Part shown: one piece after another, positions 24,397 through 35,837 of the stretch | Layout: every line of letters begins with the position of its first letter | Numbering within the stretch: position 1 is the stretch's first letter | Source of the DNA: Persicaria tinctoria | Lineage: Eukaryota > Streptophyta > Magnoliopsida > Caryophyllales > Polygonaceae | Length of the DNA: 64,000 nucleotides | Direction of reading: 5' to 3' | Assembly (NCBI GenBank): GCA_037127255.1 | Contig: JBANSL010000012.1 | Span: forward strand, 24,748,615-24,812,614 | Notes under the pieces: model-generated | Seen by the model: the letters and a program-made list of their open reading frames with translations, nothing else | Told to the model about the DNA's origin: nothing | The model's database searches: none | Position numbers and translations under genes: made by a program

Positions 24397-26318
24397 TGGT
24401 TTTGACTTATAAATATGGATGTAAAGATCGATGGATTGAAATTGGTGTTTTATTTTAGTTAATATTATTTGTTAAATTATTTAAAAGGTTTTAAAGAAAT
24501 TCCCAAAATGTTTTGAAAGAATGTCTTCAACCGTAGTTATTAAATTCATTAATGATTTTTGGCTTGTATGTCGGGAAATGATTTCTCAAGTGGCTTTGTT
24601 GTTTTGAAACTTGAAATGTCGGGATTATTTTAATAATATACTTTCGCAAGTTGGATAAAAGTTTAACGTTTTATAAATGGAATTTGCTAAACATGATTTT
24701 GAAAGAATTGGTTGACTATTAAATTGACTTCTTTGGAATTTAAGGGCTTTTGAGAAAGTTTGAATTGATGACTTACTTGAGTTGATCACTTGGTGAATTA
24801 AATTATGTCTCTTATTTGTGTAATTATGCGAATTATGATATGATATGAATATATTGAATTGAAGCATGAATTGACATGATAGAATTGGGTATTTAATTTA
24901 TGAAAATTAATGAGATGATTAAGATGATATAAAATGATGAATTGAGATGATGATGTTGATGTGGAATATGAGATGAGACGAGATTATGTGAGGAGATAGT
25001 TTAATAATGATAATGAAGTTCTTTGCCTTTACTTAGTTCTGTGTGGTGGTAAATGGGTCCTTTTGTGTTTTAGACTTATAAATTGCACCATTAAACTATT
25101 AGGTAATCTGTGATGTGATTGACTATATTGTTGGTTGTTGGTTTGTTGGTTTGCTATTCCAGGTAAGTTCTTTTACGGGCTTACTCAGACTGATCAAAAT
25201 AATTCAATCTTGCATGGTTGCATGTAGTCGCATGATATACTAGGTGTTGCATATGCATAAAAGTATGACATGTAGTATCCTACTTAAGAATATTCAATAT
25301 TTGAACATCCGTCTTCTTTATGCGTTTGAAAAGAGAACGATCGTTATCTGTAAGTCGTAGAGTCTTTGCTAGGGTCATAGGACAACCCAACACCATCGGG
25401 TTTGTCCTAATAGAGTCTGATTGATTTATATATTTATGGTGCGACACAACCGAGCGTCCTACCTCGACGGTGGTATGGACATGTATGATTCAGTACGGCC
25501 GTGTGTCCTACCTCGGTGGTGGTACAAACATTTATGTTTGATTATACCTGGTGCGGCACGACTGAACGTCCTACCTCAGTGGTGGTATGGACATGTATGG
25601 TTCGGACATGTATGGTTCGGTATGACCGTGCGTCCTACCTCAGTGGTGGTACGAATATGTATAGTATGGTTGGAGATCTGGGGATATGCCACTTGGCATT
25701 TTGTGTGGATCCATTTATCGCACTTTTTACATATTATAAGTATGCATTGTGTGTTTAGAATTTTGGACTGAATTAGAGCATCTTTATTTAGGATTAGCGT
25801 ATATGTGTGCCTATTGTGGGATATAGTATGCTTTAGGCCTCAGTCTGATCCCATGCCCCGCAATATTGTTTTAGGTATTTCTACAGATCCTTGATTGCTC
25901 GATGTCTCTATGACGAAGTTACCTTTTGGCGTTCGAAGGATCGAGAGACTGACTTCACCAAACTTATAAACTTGGATGTTTTATACTCATAATTCCCGTT
26001 TATGGTTTTGACCTGGCGTTGTCGTGGCAAGTTGTACACATATTTCCCTTTTGTCATGCTTTGAATTCCAAATGTTTTGAGCGGCTTAGTCAACTAGGGT
26101 AGGTTTTGGGTACCCAACGACCCTTCGCGTATTTATGGGTTCGGAATCCCCTCTTTCAAAACTAACTTTCGAGGTTTGAAACATCAACCCGTACTTGGAT
26201 TGCAAGATCCGAACGAAGGTATCCAACCTTCGAAAAGTAACCCGGATATTTATATTTGGGCCGTTAAAAGACCCGTTGGGTCGACGGGTCCGACCCGTCG
26301 GATCAAGGGTCGAGGTTG
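24397..26318. other. Likely old LTR-retrotransposon DNA, no coding region
   Basis: The stretch has GATGAxATGAGATGA runs (24900-24990) and GGGCTTACTCAGACTG (25180), which recall LTRs of plant chromovirus-type gypsy elements; no ends were found. It contains the tandem array at 25436-25680. From 26250 to 26318 it becomes rich in GACCCG words that resume at 35838 beyond the retrotransposon. Confidence 0.35.
25436..25680. repeat. Four tandem units of about 55-65 bp
   Basis: Each unit contains GCGTCCTACCTCxGTGGTGGTA followed by TGGACATGTATG-type sequence and a TTCGGTACGACCGT-like link. Units begin near 25448, 25500, 25567 and 25628. The third unit holds a short internal duplication (TGGACATGTATGGTTC twice). 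The long frames across it simply reflect a repeat unit without stops. Confidence 0.8.
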
Positions 26319-26323
26319 GTCGA

Positions 26324-28525
26324 TGTTGTGAACGGAATCTGCCATGTTTTACAGTAACTTTTATATCGATTTCTGTATACATTTCATGCATTTGGGCTAA
26401 GATAGTACAGAATCTATGTGGTTTATGTTTATTTGCCAAATTATGGAATCTACACCATTTTCTGTTTAATTCGCAGAATTCAAGACGTTTTACAGCAATT
26501 CTACAGAAGGTCAGAAAAGCTCGGAAATCGGTTACAGAAGTCCAAGGTCAAAGTAGCAGCGGAACCAGTCAAATCGAGCCGAGAAACCAAACTACTCGAC
26601 CTCAAGTAACCCTTACTCGATTCCGACAAGGATGCCCGAGCACAGCCTTGGTCGACAGAGCCTGATCGAGAGCCAGCCCAACCCGAGCTCCGGAACCCAA
26701 CTCGATCTCGACAAAGCCTTGGTCGAGATCGACGAAGCCTCAGCGCCACACCCGGAGTCGACGAGGAGAAGAGCTGCCCGAGAAGCCGAGGACGAGAAGC
26801 CGAGCACACATCTACTCGATCTCCACGAACCCTTGTCGAGATCGATGAGCCACCTTGTCCGAGTCCATGCCGAGGAGAAGTTGCTCGACCAGAGGAAGCC
26901 ACACCCTGATTCGATCTCGCGTAGGTCTGGTCGAGGTCGACGAGCCCAGGAACCCAAGTCCGAGCCACATCAAGCAGAGTTAGCCGAGACGACGAGTCCT
27001 AGTCGATATCGACTAGCCCGTGGTCGATGTCGAGTAGCCCAGTTTTCCAAAAACGCGTCGTCGAGAGCTGTCCTAGTCGAGTTGGGATTTCTTGGGGCCG
27101 AAGGATGAAGTTTCTATCCAAATCCATCAAGTTCTATCTATGGAAGATGCGATCTATCAAGACATGAAGACCTACCGAGATTAGATTTATCTTTTCCTTA
27201 GTTGATTTATTTCCTTAAAACAATTTATTTATCTTTAAAGCTTTAGATATAATTTTGGATATAGATATAGATATTCTATCCTTGATTAGCAAGGAATAGA
27301 AGGCTATAAATAAAGCCCTAGGGGCTGAGCATTAGACATCTTATTCCAATTCAGAGACACAATCACGTAGAGAGGTTTAGGGAGTTCTAAGGTTTTTAAG
27401 GTTTTGGCATTCTGCGAAAGTTGATTGCCGAGATTGTAAAGGCTTTTGAATTTAGTTTTAATGCAATTTAGTTCTTTTTATACATCAATGTCTGCGATTG
27501 CGATGAGGCGTGAGTAGTCCACCCACTTCTGGGGCTGGGGTGAGCCCGACGGTGGCTATGTGAGGTGATGCGGTAAAGCTCAGATCTTTTTGTGCAATTC
27601 GTCTTCTATCCCTATGAGCATGATTCTTTTGCGAGAGTTGAAGGTGATCCTTTTTTGTATTATTGAAGCGAAAGTGATCTTAATGCAATTTGGATTAATT
27701 ATGTGAAAAGTGTTAGTACCAATTAGGGTTTATGCGAAAGCCTCTATATGCCTATTTGTTAATGACGAAAGTTATTTGATGGAAAGCATGATCTTTTATG
27801 CCTTTATGTGTTACTTTGCATGGTTATCGTTGTGGTGTTGATACCCTGGCTTTGGAAGTCTTTAGCATATTGATTTATTTCGTCAAAAATCTGAGTTTTG
27901 TGTTCAAATTTGCAATTTAAGTTTTCTGCATTTTTACTCGATACAGAGGAGATCTTGTCGATCTCGAGTAGGGGTTACTCGATATCGAGTAGGACTGGTC
28001 TTAGTCGAGTTGTGTTTTCTTCTGTTTTTGTCGATTTTCACTTTATGTCGACTTGTCCCTTGTCGATCTCGAGTAGAGGTTGTCGAGATCGAGTTGCCTG
28101 TTGCTTGTTTTCCTATTTTCCGTCGTCGACGAACTGCTGTCGACTTAGCTGTACTCGATCTCGAGTAGGTCTGGTCGAGGTCGACAAGCCCTTTGCTTTA
28201 CTTTGTCTTTTCTTGCTTTGCTTTATTTCTTGTGTTGCTTTGTTCTTTTCTTTTATTTGTTCTTTTCTGCTTTTATTTCTATTTATGCTTTTATTTGTTA
28301 TTTTCTGCTTTTATTTCTGTTTCTTTTTTGCGTTTCTGTCTTTTCTGCTGCTGTTGTGAGATTTACAGCTACCTAAGAACTGCTGACGTGCTTCCTCGTG
28401 GATTCGATCCTGATTTTCTCTTACTACAACGGGAGGAAGTCTTGTATTTATTTGCTGAGACATGGAAGTCAGTCTGATCTATATTCTATATTTATTTCAT
28501 ACTCGACCATCCTTCTGCAACAACA
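26324..28525 (+). repeat. 5' LTR of the Athila-like element
   Basis: Starts TGTTGTGAACGG and ends CTGCAACAACA, giving the inverted tips TGTTG/CAACA. A TATAAATA box is at 27305-27312. TCGAxxTCGA palindromes cluster at 26600-27080 and 27940-28190. A block from GAGTAGTCCACCCACTTC (about 27510) onwards is nearly invariant between all three LTR copies in the window. The tail has a T-rich stretch of CTTTTATTT words. Confidence 0.93.
27305..27312 (+). promoter_or_regulatory. TATA box of the 5' LTR
   Basis: TATAAATA stands in a conserved GAAGGCTATAAATAAA context, present at the same place in the solo LTR (18567) and the 3' LTR (34629). It is the likely core promoter for the element's genomic RNA, with start expected about 30 bp downstream. 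The 3' LTR copy has lost the preceding GGC (now GAT). Confidence 0.7.
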
Positions 28526-28528
28526 AAT

Positions 28529-28546
28529 TGGCGCCGTTGCCGGGGA
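28529..28546 (+). other. Primer binding site of the Athila-like element
   Basis: TGGCGCCGTTGCCGGGGA begins three bases after the 5' LTR. This is the usual minus-strand primer site of Athila-type gypsy elements, complementary to a tRNA 3' end (commonly assigned to tRNA-Asp). Confidence 0.9.
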
Positions 28547-28608
28547 ACCTATCAATCGCACCTTAGGTAGTCAGTTCTCACTGTTTCTTTGAGTTACTTC
28601 ACAGGTGT

Positions 28609-31600
28609 ATGCGCCGTTCTGGTCAACCACTTGAGTTTGACGGCTTAGACGAACCGGAACGCCTCTTACACATCCAAGCTAGACTACGAAGAGCAATGGC
28701 AGCTGCAGAAACCCAGGAACAGCTGATTGAAAGGCTTAGGGCGGAAATAGATGCCAACAATGCTGCTCTCGCCGCTGAGAGAGCAGGAAGGGAACAAGAA
28801 GCCGAACGTGCAAGGCAGTTGGCAAATGAGCTTGCCCTCTACCCAACAACTGCTGAGGATTATATGCACCCGACTCTCGTCGTGCCTGAATCGGCCATTC
28901 TAATCACTGAAAACAACTATGAAATTCGAACTCAATTCCTTATAGAAATTAAAAATCATGCATTTCATGGTCGATTTAATGAATGCCCATTGCGCCACAT
29001 TACCAACTTTACTGACATGTGTCGTACTCTTTCTAAAGGTACCACCTTGGAGTACATCCTGATGAAAGCTTTCCGTTGGTCTTTGGCTGGGCCTGCACTG
29101 AAATGGTTGGAAGGGCTGAAACCGCGATCTCTCACGACTTGGGCTCAGGTGAAGCAGGAATTTCTGAATAAGTTCTTTCCTCCTGCAAAGACTGCACTTC
29201 TGCGCCAAAAGATCACATCTTTCAAACAGCAGCCTGGGGAGACGCTAGCAAGGGCGTGAGAACGCTATAAGGATCTGCTGCGATCCTGCCCCACACATGG
29301 ACAACAACCCTGCATAGTTCAAGAGATCTTCTTCAACTCTCTGGACTTGGCTGCAAAGGACATAATCAACACATATACTCACTATGAGTATCTGACAATG
29401 CCGCCTCCTGATGCATGGGCTGCTCTAGACAAGCTGACCAACTACGACAACAAGTATGAGACTCCAGTCAACTATGAGGAGAACCCCTACGCCAGGCCAG
29501 CACCATCCATGCCCTTATATGAGCCCCCTAAGGAGATTGATCCAGATGTTAGGGAGCAGTACTACAGAGATCAGAATAGGAAGCTCCTCAAACAAGTAAA
29601 GTATCTCTCTGTCAATCAACCTTGCATTGAATGCGGATCGCAGAGGCAGACCACTACTGAGTGCCCACACACAGAGCAAGTCAGGCTGGCAGAATACCAT
29701 GAAGAGGCAGCTTACGCAGGGGGTCCCAATCGCTACATGGGGGACCAGAGTGTTCAGCAACCACAATGGAACCAAGGTGCCCCCAGGAATCCCCCACCCT
29801 ACAAAGCTCCAGGACATCCAGAAAGGGATCAGAAAAAGGATGATCTTCAGACTGTCTTAGAGGAAATAAGGAGGAATCATACGGAAACCAGGAAATCCTT
29901 CAACTCAGTCCATACTCAAATTCAGGGCGTCAACTCTAGACTTGCGGAAATTGATATTTGGAGGAAAACAGTTGATACACAGATTGGTCAGCTAGCAGCA
30001 GGAATCCCCAGACAGTCAGGCACGCTCCCTGGATCTTCAGAACCAAACCCTAAGGGAAAGACTGGACACATCGCCGTTGTAAAACTCAGAAGCAGGCATC
30101 AACTGCAAGAGCCAGAGGTCGGGAAGCAGCAGGGCCAAGCTAAACAGCAACTCGACGTCGACCAGAGTCTACTCGATGTCGAGGAAGGTCTACTCGATGT
30201 CGAGGAGAAACTTCCAGAGTCCTCGTCTGCACCGCACAACAACTCGACGACACCAAATCCAGTCGAGATCGACAAGACTGTAGTCGATGTCGAGGAGCCC
30301 CAAGTCGAGGTCGAGAAATATGTAGCACCTCCGACGTCTGTTCTGGCTCCGAATCAGAAAAAGAAGCTGCCTTTCCCCACGAAATCTCTAAAGGACCCAG
30401 CGGAGAAAAAGTTTCAGCGCTTCATCAAGATGCTTCAGAAACTCAACGTCCCCATCCCTTTCACAGAAGCTCTCAATGAAATGCCATCTTATGTCAAGTT
30501 CCTGAAGGAGATTCTGAGCAAAAAGCGATCGATGGCAGAAATCACAGAGGAGTGCAGCCATCTGGACATACTGGAAAAGCGGCCGGATCCAGGTAAGTTT
30601 GCTATAACTATTGGATTTGGTCCATACAAAATTAATGCCTTATGTGATCTTGGAGCTAGTGTGAGTATAATGCCTTTAACAATTTGGTCCAAGATTAAGA
30701 TAGGTGCCCTGGAGCCTGTGGATGCTAGACTATACATGGACAACAACATGGTGGTCATTCCAACAGGCATGGTGGACAATGTCCCAGTACAAGTAGGTAA
30801 ATTCTTCGTCCCTGCTGATTTTCTAGTTGTTGATATGCAAGAAGATCCTGCTTGTCCAATCATTTTAGGAAGACCATTCTTAGCGACAGTGGATGCCAAC
30901 ATAAGTGTAAGGAAAGGAGTGCTCACCTTCAACATCAGTGATGAGGTAATTGAGTATTCTTTTAATAAAACTGAAAGGCATACAGGTCCAATGGAAGAGG
31001 TCAAATCTATCTCAGCTGGCTACATCACCTACGGGGAACCCAAGGTCAGAAATATGACCCCTGAGGAGCTGGAAAAGAGGGACATGGAGGCCCAAGTGGA
31101 GGAGATCATGGCAATCCACAAGGAGAACACAGAGAATCCCATCGACACAGAACAAGGTAAGTCGTTGTGGATTAATTATTTTTCGGATGCCTTGACAGGG
31201 ACTAAGTATGGGGTCAAGATTGACCAAGGCTCCTCGACATCGAGTAGAACCCTAGTCGATCTCGACCAGACCAAGGAGACTCCACCAGCACCAGCCTCGT
31301 CGAGCAGCAACCCTGAAGAGCCAGGCTCCTCGATATCGAGTAGGGTACTCGACATCGACCACCACTCGGGGAGCCCAGACCCTGCTTCCTCGACGCTGAG
31401 ACTGCCAGACGGACCATCCTCGTCGATCTCGACTAAGCTTGTCGAGATCGACCACCATCAGGCTCCACCAGATCCGCCTTCCTCGACGAGCAAGCCACCA
31501 GGAGCAGAATCCTTGTCGATGTCGAGTAGTCTACTCGAGGTCGACGAGCCATCTTCTTCGTCGACTACTGCATCTCCGAGCAGGCCACCACCAGCACCAG

Positions 31601-32163
31601 CATCCTCGTCGAGATCGACTACGCTAGTCGAGATCGACCAAGATGCCCGGGTACCAGCTTCCTCGACGCTGAAGTCACCGCCACCAGAGCCGGAACCCTA
31701 CTCGATATCGAGTAGCTTACTCGATATCGACCAGCCTTCGTCTTCACCGGCTCCTGCATCCGCGAGCAGCAAACCACCAGGACCTGAACCCTCGTCGATC
31801 TCGAGGAGCCCTAGTCGAGATCGACCAAACACAGTGGTCCCCGATTCCGTCTCTGCGAAAGTCAGCCGAGGTATGGATCTTTCTTCTCCTATTTACATTA
31901 AAGATTTATCTATACATGGGAGAGGTTTGCCTTGGTATGTGCGATTGTGCAGGATGTCCAATGATGAGCCCAAGGAGTATGAAATTGGAGACAAGCTCTA
32001 TGTCTCTAAATCAAAGGATCATTGGTTTCCCAACAAATTCAACAAGAAGCGGATGGGACCGTTCGTGGTGAACAAGATCCATTCTAGAGGATTGCAGCTG
32101 ATGGACAAGAATGGAGTCCTATTCGAGGCCCAAGCTACCCGGGCCCTGCAAATGCCACCTTGA
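28609..32163 (+). pseudogene. gag-protease polyprotein joined to an integrase C-terminal tail, one internal stop
   Basis: One reading frame of about 1185 codons is interrupted only by a TGA at 29257-29259, in the ARA-stop-ERYKDLL context where the family has tryptophan. In order: an alanine-rich coiled-coil N-terminus (residues 20-75), the retrotransposon gag domain (about 105-240; WLEGLKP, FLNKFFPP, SFKQQPGE), a C-x2-C motif (CIECG), and repeated LDVE/VEID units (about 515-575). The aspartic protease has its catalytic DLGA at 30646-30657 and ILGRPFL further on. A repeat-rich linker (about 875-1075) precedes an integrase-type C-terminal tail (GDKLYVSKS, KFNKKRMGPFVV). Between protease and tail an autonomous relative would have reverse transcriptase, RNase H and integrase core; here none exists. 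The ATG at 28609 is the first after the primer site. Confidence 0.85.
31225..31830 (+). repeat. Seven-unit Ser-rich/acidic repeat encoded in the polyprotein
   Basis: Units follow the plan Ser-rich S-I-S-S-x-L-[LV]-[ED]-[IV]-D, with examples SSISSRVLDIDHH, SISTKLVEIDHH, SLSMSSSLLEVDEP and YSISSSLLDIDQP, separated by Pro/Ala/Ser linkers. At the DNA level each unit is a TCGATxTCGAGTAG-like palindromic word plus its partner. The same words fill the non-coding LTRs, so the repeat is a DNA feature first and a protein feature second. Confidence 0.85.
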
Positions 32164-33648
32164 GCTAAATGGAAAGTCGGCCTAGCGACTATAAAATCTA
32201 GAGCTTGTACATAGACTTTTTTAGGACATTTGAGACTTTGTTTTTGTTTTTGGTTTGGAACTTTTAGTTTTTCTATTGTGGGTATATGTCTTCCATACAT
32301 TTTTAGGTCCATGGATGGAATCAAGCTACATTAATACTCGGCCCAAGAGGTGCTTCCATTAGAAAATATGAGGCTCTGCACACCTGTCTTGTGAGTTCCT
32401 TCCTTTACCTTTGTTTTATTTGTCTTTATACAGTGAGGACACTGTAATGTTTAAGTATGGGGTGGGGGAAGGGCTTACTTTGTGCATATTGGATTCATAT
32501 TTGACATTACTTGTGCATTATTTCTTAGAATTGCTACATGGCTATTTTGGAATGCATTATTTGAATTATGTGCTTATATATGCATGTTTTCCAAAATTTG
32601 AGAAAAATGACCCCCATTGAAATTTTTGAATAATGTCATGGAAGCTTATATTGAACTCGACGATGCAAAATTTGATTCATTAGAGATATAGCATGAAATT
32701 GTCTAGTAAAGGGAAGTCACAATGAAGTGCATTATTTGATGAAAACCATGAAAGAAGGTAAAATTTGAAGTTGCTTTTGACATGTTGCATGATAAGATGA
32801 TGGAGGACTTTATATTTCCATATAATGCTCATTGTTTAAATTCCAAGCCTTACCTATGCTTATATGCATCACAAAAGACATAATATGCCTTATTTCATAT
32901 ATAGCTCCACATGATCTAAACATTGCCATTCTTTACCTTATCCAGGGATTATGTTGAGAATGATGTTACATTATGGAGATTATCATATGGTGTTTGTGTT
33001 GTTTATCATTATTGGAGTTTGGAAGGAAATTGTTTGAAATTATGGAAAATTTAATGAGTGAAAGAAAATCCAATCACCTCAGGAGATAAAGGTAGATTGA
33101 CCCTGCTTTCTGAGATAATAGTTTGGAGAGGTGGGACACATTGTGAGGAGTCCGATGCACTAAGTATCCGAGGCCATTCATGACACCCATGTTTGCGACT
33201 CGCGAGAAGGCAGTGCTGAGGTTAGAGAGGTAAAAGCAATATTATTAATAAAAGCAATATGAAAGGTGACGAATCAAATGGAGAAGGAATGTGGAAACTC
33301 AAGTTGGAAATACTCCATTTCCCCGGATCAAAAAGCACCACATTGCCAAAAATTACCCACCTTTAGCCTTTTACCAATCTACTCCTTATTGAGCTTAAAT
33401 TAAAGTCTTCTTGATTATCAATGCTTTGTCATGAATAAATGTTTTGCATAACCCTCTTTTTGTGAGTAGATGTTGCTTTGGTATTATTGCACATGCATGG
33501 ATCTGTGACACTAAGTACCTTTTCGAGGATGATAATTGATTGCAGGGTTATATAAGAATGAATCTAAGATGTTGAGAGTTTGAATTCTTCCCCTGAATGA
33601 CAAATAAAAGTATTGCTTGAGGACAAGCAAGCTTAAGTCTGGGGTGTT
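32164..33648 (+). other. Untranslated 3' internal region with polypurine tract
   Basis: After the polyprotein stop there is 1.5 kb with no reading frame of note. Typical gypsy landmarks are present: GTGAGGACACTGTAATG near 32435, TGCTTGAGGACAAGCAAGC near 33616, and a purine-rich AAGTCTGGGGTG just before the 3' LTR, the likely plus-strand primer. An env-like gene, sometimes found here in Athila elements, is absent. Confidence 0.75.
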
Positions 33649-35832
33649 TGTTGTGAACGGAATCTGCCATGTTTTAAAGTAACTTTTATATCGATTTCTG
33701 TATACATTTCATGCATTTGGGCTAAGATAGTACAGAATCTATGTGGTTTATGTTTATTTTCCAAATTATGGAATCTACACCATTTTCTGTTTAATTCGCA
33801 GAATTCGGGACGTTTTACAGCAATTCTACAGAAGGTCAGAAAAGCTCGGAAATCGGTTACAGAAGTCCAAGGTCAAAGTAGCAGCGGAACCAGTCAAATC
33901 GAGCCGAGAAACCAGACTACTCGACCTCGAGTAACCCTTACTCGATTTCGACAAGTATGCCCGAGCACAACCTTGGTCGACAGAGCCTGATCGAGAGCCA
34001 GCCTAACCCGAGCTCCGGAACCCAACTCGATCTTGACAAAGCCTTGGTCGAGATCGACGAAGCCTCAGCGCCACACCCGGAGTCGACGAGGAGAAGAGCT
34101 GCCCGAGAAGCCGAGGACGAGAAGCCGAGCACACATCTACTCGATCTCGACGAACCCTTGTCGAGATCGACGATCCACCTTGTCCGAGTCCATGCCGAGG
34201 AGAAGTTGCTCGACCAGAGGAAGCCACACCCTACTCGATCTCGAGTAGGTCTGGTCGAGGTCGACGAGCCCAGGAACCCAAGTCCGAGCCACATCAAGCA
34301 GAGTTAGCCGAGACGACGAGTCCTAGCCGATATCGACTAGCCCGTGGTCGATGTCGAGTAGCCCAGTTTTCCAGAAACGCGTCGTCGAGAGCTGTCCTAG
34401 TCGAGTTGGGATTTCTTGGGGCCGAAGGATGAAGTTTCTATCCAAATCCATCAAGTTCTATCTATGGAAGACGCGATCTATCAAGACATGAAGACCTACC
34501 GAGATTAGATTTATCTTTTCCTTAGTTGATTTATTTCCTTAAAACAATTTATTTATCTTTAAAGCTTTAGATATAATTTTAGATATAGATATAGATACTC
34601 TATCCTTGATTAGAAAGGAATAGAAGATTATAAATAAAGCCCTAGGGGCTGAGCATTAGGCATCTTATTCCAATTCAGAGACACAATCACGTAGAGAGGT
34701 TTAGGGAGTTCTAAGGTTTTTAAGGTTTTGGCATTCTGCGAAAGTTGATTGCCGAGATTGTAAAGGCTTTTGAATTTAGTTTTAATGCAATTTAGTTCTT
34801 TTTATACATCAATGTCTGCGATTGCGATGAGGTATGAGTAGTCCACCCACTTCTGGGGCTGGGGTGAGCCCGACGGTGGCTATGTGAGGTGATGCGGTAA
34901 AGGTCAGATCTTTTTGTGCAATTCGTCTTCTATCCCTATGAGCATGATTCTTTTGTGAGAGTTGAAGGTGATCCTTTTTTGTATTATTGAAGCGAAAGTG
35001 ATCTTAATGCAACTTGGATTAATTATGTGAAAAGGGTTAGTAACAATTAGGGTTTATGCGAAAGCCTCTATATGCCTATTTGTTAATGACGAAAGTTATT
35101 TGATGGAAAGCATGATCTTTTATGCCTTTATGTGTTACTTTGCATGGTTATCGTTGTGGTGTTGATACCCTGGCTTTGGAAGTCTTTAGCATATTTATTT
35201 ATTTCGTCAAAAATCTGAGTTTTGTGTTCAAATTTGCAATTTAAGTTTTCTGCATTTTTACTCGATACAGAGGAGATCTTGTCGATCTCGAGTAGGGGTT
35301 ACTCGATATCGAGTAGGACTGGTCTTAGTCGAGTTGTGTTTTCTTCTGTTTTTTGTCGATTTTCACTTTATGTCGACTTGTCCCTTGTCGATCTCGAGTA
35401 GAGGTTGTCGAGATCGAGTTGCCTGTTGCTTGTTTTCCTGTTTTCTGTCGTCGACGAACTGCTGTCGACTTAGCTGTACTCGATCTCGAGTAGGTCTGGT
35501 CGAGGTCGACGAGCCCTTTGCTTTACTTTGTCTTTTCTTGCTTTGCTTTATTTCTTGTGTTGCTTTGTTCTTTGCTTTTATTTGTTCTTTTCTGCTTTTA
35601 TTTCTTCTTTTCTGCTTTTATTTCTGTTTTTTTTCTGCGTTTCTGTCTTTTCTGCTGCTGTTGTGAGATTTACAGCTACCTAAGAACTGCTGACGTGCTT
35701 CCTCGTGGATTCGATCCTGATTTTCTCTTACTACAACGGGAGGAAGTCTTGTATTTATTTGCTGAGACAGAGAAGTCAGTCTGATCTATATTCTATATTT
35801 ATTTCATACTCGACCATCCTCCTGCAACAACA
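33649..35832 (+). repeat. 3' LTR of the Athila-like element
   Basis: Matches the 5' LTR over its whole length; differences are scattered substitutions and a deletion in the T-rich tail (the TTTATGCTTTTATTTG words near 35610). The TATA box is at 34629-34636. Several TCGAxxTCGA words that are damaged in the 5' LTR are intact here (for example CTCGATCTCGAG at 34236). Confidence 0.93.
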
Positions 35833-35837
35833 GTCGA

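Larger units (their letters stand above)
26324..35832 (+). mobile_element. Complete non-autonomous Athila-like Ty3/gypsy retrotransposon
   Basis: Two near-identical LTRs (26324-28525 and 33649-35832) bound a 5.1-kb interior, flanked by a perfect 5-bp duplication GTCGA (26319-26323 and 35833-35837). A TGGCGCC-type primer binding site follows the first LTR and a purine-rich tract precedes the second. The interior encodes gag, an aspartic protease and an integrase C-terminal tail in one frame. Reverse transcriptase, RNase H and the integrase catalytic core are absent, so replication would need a partner element. LTR differences, counted by eye, are around 2%, which points to a fairly recent insertion. 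The solo LTR at 17400 belongs to the same family. Confidence 0.93.

Noticed and set aside
25436..25680. CRISPR-like array
   Set aside because: Units are directly adjacent with no unique spacers, units vary in length, and the context is eukaryotic.
26501..27108. Several overlapping 115-158 codon frames on both strands in the LTR
   Set aside because: They arise because the TCGAxxTCGA palindromes lack stops in several frames; the solo LTR does not preserve them and they lie in LTR DNA.
28193..28477. Phe/Leu-rich frames resembling membrane proteins
   Set aside because: They come from a T-rich low-complexity tail of the LTR.
32164..33648. Envelope-like gene after the Athila-like polyprotein
   Set aside because: The longest frame is about 70 codons and has no signal peptide or membrane segment.
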